Shown: piece after piece, positions 59,342 through 64,000 of the stretch
Layout of the letters: every line of letters begins with the position of its first letter
Position numbering within the stretch: the stretch's first letter is position 1
Assembly (NCBI GenBank): GCA_029449245.1
Contig: JANATF010000003.1
Coordinates: forward strand, 496,001 to 560,000
DNA length: 64,000 nt
Reading direction: 5' to 3'
Source of the DNA: Mortierella alpina
Taxonomy: Eukaryota; Mortierellomycota; Mortierellomycetes; Mortierellales; Mortierellaceae
Made by a program: the position numbers and the translations under genes
The notes under the pieces: generated by a model
Database searches by the model: none
What the model was told of the DNA's origin: nothing
What the model saw: the letters and a program-made list of their open reading frames with translations, nothing else

Positions 59342-61490
59342 ATGAGCACGTTTCCGTCGTCCACCATCAAGGCAAGCCCACAACTGATACTTCGCAAGAA
59401 CTCTTTCTTTACATCCCTAAGGACAGGTGGAATTGCTTTGGACGCGACAGGACAACTAACATTGCAATCCGCAACTGATTCATTACCAGGACATTGCAGA
59501 GTCTGTGGGAATCCCAAACCTCAAGGACGATGTCGCCGTGTCTTTGGCACAGGACGTCGAGTACCGCATTCACGAGATTGTACAGGAGGCCATGAAGTTT
59601 ATGCGTCACGGAAAGCGGACAAAACTCACGGTCGACGACATCAACAATGCTTTGCGAGTCCGCAACGTCGAGGTAAAGAAGCTTCCTTAGTGTTTTTTCT
59701 TGAATGACTCGACTTGGTCAAGGATAGTAACAACTGGATGCCATCGTAATATCACAAAAAATAGCCACTTTATGGATTCAGCACTGCGGATTCTACACGC
59801 TTCAGGAGAACCACCGCTGGAACGAGCGCAACAGGAACCAATGAGTTGTTCTTTGTCGAGGATGAGGAATTGGATTTTGAGTCGATTCTTAGCGCACCGC
59901 TCCCAAAAGTTCCACTGGATGTTACCTACACTGGTGAGCCGACCTCAAAATTATCGCTTTTATGCTTCAAAAGTTGCTACACGAATAGGACATGGACCTG
60001 ACAGATCACTGCCCACTAACGCATCGGGGGCAAATACATTGTTATGGGACAACTTAGCACATTGGCTTGCCATCGAGGGAGTACAGCCAGCCATTCCCCA
60101 AAACCCAACACCAACGGACGCCAAAACAGACATCCTGCACAAACGGATTAAACTCGACGCCGCTACTCAACCGGTTATTCCTGGAATCAAGACTGGAGCC
60201 AGTAGTGGTAATCAGGGCAACACCAACAATGCAAACTTGAGCAGCAACAGCCATGCCAATAACGCCAGCGGCGCAGAGATTAAACCACTGGTCAAGCACG
60301 TTTTGTCAAAGGAGCTGCAAATGTATTATGAACGGCTCATATCAGCAGTGCTCAGTCCGGATGAGGTCCTTAGAGCAACAGGAATCAGCAGTCTGCAGAA
60401 TGATCCAGGTCTTCACCAGCTGCTACCCTACTTTGTTCAGCTCGTCGCCGAGAAGGTGAGCACCGAGTCGTGGTCTCGAGGGCGATGGGCATGAACGGTT
60501 GACACAAGCGTGACATTCTAATGCCTTTTTATCTGCAACGTGCCGCTCTCGTTTGGAATAGGTGACTTTGAACTTGAGGAACTTGTCCGTATTAGAGTCG
60601 ATGATGGCAATGGTCCACGCGCTTTTGGATAACAGGAATTTATTTGTCGAGCCTTATGTAAGGGACTAAACGCCGCTTCGACCTGGAACATGTCGAACAC
60701 CATTTACAATACTTTCGCACATCTATTCTGGTACTCACGTTCAGCTGTTACTTGTCTCCTTTGTATTAGCTACATCAATTAATGCCCGCCATTCTGACGT
60801 GCATCGTTGGCAAACGACTGGGCGAGACACCTCAAGAAGACCACTGGTCATTGCGATCTACTGCCACCGATATCTTGCTCCTTATTTGCCGCAGATATGG
60901 ATCCTCTTACCACACACTTCAACCGCGCATCACCCGAACACTGCTCCGTGCGTTTTTGGATCCTGAAAAGGCCCTGACGACGCACTATGGAGCAATCTTG
61001 GGGCTCTCGAGGTTGGGCAACGAAGTCTTCAAGACTCTAGTCTTGCCCAACTTGAAGACTTATTCGACTGTGATTGAGCCTGAACTCGGACCGGACTGGA
61101 ACGACGAGAGCATGATGGAGATTGAAGGAGAGACATTGGAGGGTATCACAACCGCGGCGGCCGTCAAGAAAAACGAGGCTACACACTGCCTCGAGGGCAT
61201 CTTGGTACATACTGTTTGTGCATTAACATGAATCTTATTCACTCGCCTATGCATTCTATTAACACTCTATTTTATTTTTGCTCTATTCTTTGAAGGTCGG
61301 CCTGCGCGCTCTTATCAAGAGCGAGGACGAGAAGGCGTGCCTCAACCCCGCGAATCCTGTACCGACCATTGAACTCGTTCGCGACCCGCTTGCACAGGCC
61401 ATTGGCGAGCTATTTGCCAGATCAGTACTCAGGAGTGATGGTGTAGAGAGACAGGTTGCTGGCATCGTCGCTATCATTGAGGCGTGTTAA
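59342..61490 (+). CDS. TAF6: TFIID/SAGA subunit TAF6
   Basis: Exons 59342-59371, 59490-59672, 59765-59933, 60058-60455, 60562-60657, 60770-61204 and 61296-61490 give 501 aa. The N-terminal histone fold (SVGIPNLKDDVAVSLAQDVE, MRHGKRTKLTVDDINNALR) is followed by VEPLYGF. Next come the linker (LPKVPLDVTYT, HWLAIEGVQPAIPQN), an Asn-rich spacer, and the HEAT-repeat C-domain (LSKELQMYYERLISAVLS, HYGAILGLSRLGNEVFKTLV). TAF6 pairs with TAF9 in TFIID and SAGA. The first intron has a GC donor (AAG/GCAAGC); no GT donor would keep the frame. The C-terminus is compact and ends after the HEAT region. Confidence 0.95.
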
Positions 61491-61980
61491 GAAAGATTAA
61501 AAGAGTAATTGACAAATTCACAGCACACTCTCAAACCGCAGCACCTTCAGCAGTGGGTGGTGCCAATCCATGCTCCTTTGCGGAGAGGCAGGGACGTGGT
61601 TGTAGCACTGTGCCCTGAGAAATCAGCTCTGCCCTCTGCCAAGACACGCCACCAATTGTGGCACCGGGGCAGACCACGCAAGCCACCATTTCGGGACGAG
61701 CAAAGCAGCATGTGTCCTCGACTCTTTTTTTTAGCCCATCCTTCCTGCTTGTTTTCAATCTCGTCCGCACTCTTATTCCCACCCTCACTCTCTCCAATAC
61801 TTGCATCTCTTTCCTCCCCGTGCCGACTTGGAAGCAGCGGATCAGCTCCTCGCGCCTCACCCTCCTCTTGAGCCTCCTTCTCCTGACACCCCAACATTGC
61901 AGCAACAGTGCCCTTGGTGCTGGTGACATCTAAACACGCCACTCCTTCTTTACTTCAATCAGTCAATCCTCAACCACCCT
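61491..61980. other. Intergenic between TAF6 and the RING gene
   Basis: ORFs on both strands (for example 61509-61871 + and 61531-61929 -) overlap and show no motifs. The stretch likely holds the TAF6 3' UTR and the RING-gene promoter. Confidence 0.5.
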
Positions 61981-63486
61981 ATGAGCGGTTCCACGAGCTA
62001 CGTGCCTCACACCGTAAGCAGACCATCGGCATGCCTCGGCCCACTAATAAGGTTGCAGCCAAGAGCCTCGGACTGTCGTAGGACTTACATTGACCCTGCT
62101 TTTCTCTTGGATTCCTAGTCAAATGAAGGCCCTTCAAACAGCGCAGCTTTCATCGATCTCACAGACTTGGAGGCAGAACGGCCGATACCCCCAAGAACAA
62201 TCCCAGGCGAGATTGTAGAGATTCTGAGTGATGACGAGGCGCCGCAGGATGGCAATGTGTCCGATGATTCGGACGAGGTTGAATTTGTCAGCGAGACACC
62301 TGGAAACGACGACATTCAGTTTGTGCGAGAGACGCCGGCCCGGCCACAGAATCGCAGCAGGAGTAGTTCCAGCCATCACCCAACATCATGGTCCCACCAG
62401 GGCAGACATCTCTTGGCGACGTTAAATCGGGAACCGCATCGGACATGGGAAACACACTTTAGCGATTACGAGTGGAGGGGTTTGCGGGAACGACTGCACC
62501 AGGCGATGGAGGCCTTCCGAGGCAATGATCACAGTGACCCTAATCTCTTCATCTATTATGACCATCCCAACCATCATCGTCCAACGAACGCCTCTCGTTT
62601 AAACTCTACAGGACCCCAGTCAAGAGGAGCCACTGGTGCTGCTCGCACCTCTCCCAGACCCAGGACCACTAATATGTTGATGAACCGCGTTCTTTCGTCA
62701 GCACGGAGCAGAACACCTCAACGCCAAAGGACGCCTTTTCGGGTACCGGAACCGGCTGCTGCATTTCTTCCATTCAGCTCACGAACACCGACCCCGGCTC
62801 CTTTGCAGCGTGATCCGCTGAATCCATTTGACCCACCACCTCTTGTAACACCCGAGGGTGAGCTTGACGACCCCCACCGACTTAGGCACATGCGAGAGCT
62901 CTATGAGGAAAGGCTGGTTCATAGGCAATATTTGCGGGATATGGGCCTAGACGAGCATCTTGAAAACGAGTTTATGCGCGAAGTGGATCAAGACTATGAG
63001 AGAGCCGTCTCAGTGGATCTGGAAGAGGAGCGGCGTAAGGAGCAGCAACAACAGCAGCAGGAGGCTGCACGGTTCAAGCCACTCCCTGCATCACGGCCTG
63101 GGCACACGACGGTCTTGACTCCGCGTACGGTGATTGCATGCCCTCGTTGCCGCAAGGCATTTGGCGAGAAGGGCGATGATACCAAGCTGTTCGCGTTGAT
63201 GAGTTGTAACCATGTGGTGTGTGGAGATTGTGTGGAGGAAATCTTCCATACCAAGGTCGAGATCAAGTCACCTTCCAAAGCCTCACGAAGCGCGGCAGCG
63301 AAGCGCGCAAAAGGCAAGGCCAAGGCAGTGGAGACCCTGGACTCGGGAGCGGCGGCATCATCATCATCGCCGGCAGAAGATGCGGTACCTGCGCCAGCGT
63401 ACAAGATTGTCAAGAAGGGCTCTGGCCTGTGTCCCAGCTGTAGCAGTCGTGTCCGAAGGGCACAAGTGCAACAACTCTACCTTTAA
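61981..63486 (+). CDS. RING protein with SUMO-interaction-like motifs (putative STUbL)
   Basis: Exons 61981-62013 and 62119-63486 give 466 aa. The N-terminus carries hydrophobic-acidic cores typical of SIMs: AAFIDLTDLEAE, GEIVEILSDDE and possibly EVEFVSE and IQFVRE. The middle is Arg/Pro/Ser-rich and disordered. A charged helix (RELYEERLVHRQYLRDMGLD) and a Gln run follow. The C-terminal RING-type metal site is CPRCRKAFG, MSCNHVVCGDCVEEIF, then GLCPSCSSRVRRAQVQQLYL. About 60 residues of Lys/Ala/Ser-rich insert separate the third and fourth cysteine pairs, unusual for a RING. SIMs plus a C-terminal RING are the layout of SUMO-targeted ubiquitin ligases (Slx8/Rfp/RNF4). The role is inferred. Confidence 0.8.
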
Positions 63487-63921
63487 GCTGAAAAGGCAGC
63501 TGAAAACGATCATGGAAGTCAGGACGTCATATTTCTGCAAGGACAAAAGGCAAAAAAGAAGCGAGGAGCACGAAGGTTGGCGAAGACCCTATGCAACTAT
63601 GATCGGCACAGTCTCTTTGTGGATATCCGACCAGCCCTCTCAAGCATAAGACCTTTTTTTGACATTATACCACTTGGCAACCTATTCGTCAACCAAAATA
63701 AGGAAAAAACACACACCACCCTGATCTTTCAACAAACATGCGGACTATTCCATCTCTTTACCTCATTGTTCTTTCCCGCAGTAGCGCCATCGCACTATTA
63801 TTTCACAATTCTTTTTCTCTTCGCTTTACCTTTGTCTCTGTCATCCATGTATCTCACATTGTAAGAACCCTTTGCTTTTCCAGTTTTTAATTCCCACTGT
63901 AGGTTTATACAATAAATACCA

Positions 63922-64000
63922 TTAGTCCCAGTCGATGATCTTCCGGGGATCTGGAACATCGCGAAAGGAAGGCCTCATAACAACCGCTTGCCTTCCAATG
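63922..64000 (-). CDS. Last exon of a gene running off the window
   Basis: Reading from base 64000 on the minus strand, one frame is open and ends VPDPRKIIDWD then TAA at 63922-63924. It is preceded by VVMRPSFRD. The charged tail looks coding and convergent with the RING gene. Too short to identify. Confidence 0.4.
   Translation of the reverse strand, partial: IGRQAVVMRPSFRDVPDPRKIIDWD

Overview
This window is nuclear DNA of an intron-rich filamentous fungus. Most introns are about 45-140 nt with GT-AG borders. Several genes point away from budding yeasts: enhancer of rudimentary, Dma1-type FHA-RING ligase, Srk1/Rck2-type kinase, full-length MRP-type ABC transporter, succinyl-CoA:3-ketoacid transferase, and a gene resembling metazoan C1orf109/AIRIM. 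My best guess is an early-diverging fungus of the Mortierella type; this is inference from gene style, not a database match. All exon coordinates are hand-assembled from splice signals plus reading frame and family alignment from memory.

Layout. 1-2655 (-): C-terminally open multi-exon protein with a WD/propeller-like end and an in-frame TAG. 3494-8635 (-): ABCC/MRP transporter. 9647-10150 (-): secreted cystatin-like protein. 10345-14280 and 16041-20021: two direct copies (A and B) of a ~3.9 kb segment. Each copy carries a secreted Cys-rich protein gene, an AIRIM-like gene and the 3' part of an insulysin (IDE) gene. The AIRIM-like gene is intact only in A and frameshifted in B; IDE is intact only in B (continuing to 22610, ending in SKL) and is a truncated pseudogene in A. 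At the A breakpoint a 239-codon ORF begins in antisense IDE sequence.

23202-31.5 kb: basic/acidic nucleolar-type protein (-), ERH (+), small one-pass membrane protein (+), and peroxisomal acyl-CoA oxidase (-) with an N-terminal PTS2, followed by a long upstream intergenic region. 32104-44401 (+): Srk1/Rck2-like kinase, SCOT, cytosolic HSP90 (MEEVD) and ER BiP/Kar2 (HDEL). 44822-48293 (-): Dma1-like E3 ligase. 49828-51154 (-): unrecognised protein. 53611-57308 (-): CLC Cl-/H+ exchanger. 57565-59078 (-): unrecognised protein, sharing a 263 bp divergent promoter with TAF6 (59342-61490, +). 61981-63486 (+): RING protein with SUMO-interaction-like motifs. 63922 to the window end (-): last exon of another gene.

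There is no operon-like logic, but two themes appear. Peroxisomal and acyl-CoA metabolism is represented by the oxidase with PTS2, IDE with SKL, and mitochondrial SCOT. Proteostasis is represented by HSP90, BiP, IDE and two E3 ligases. The most unusual region is the 10-20 kb segmental duplication with reciprocal gene decay.
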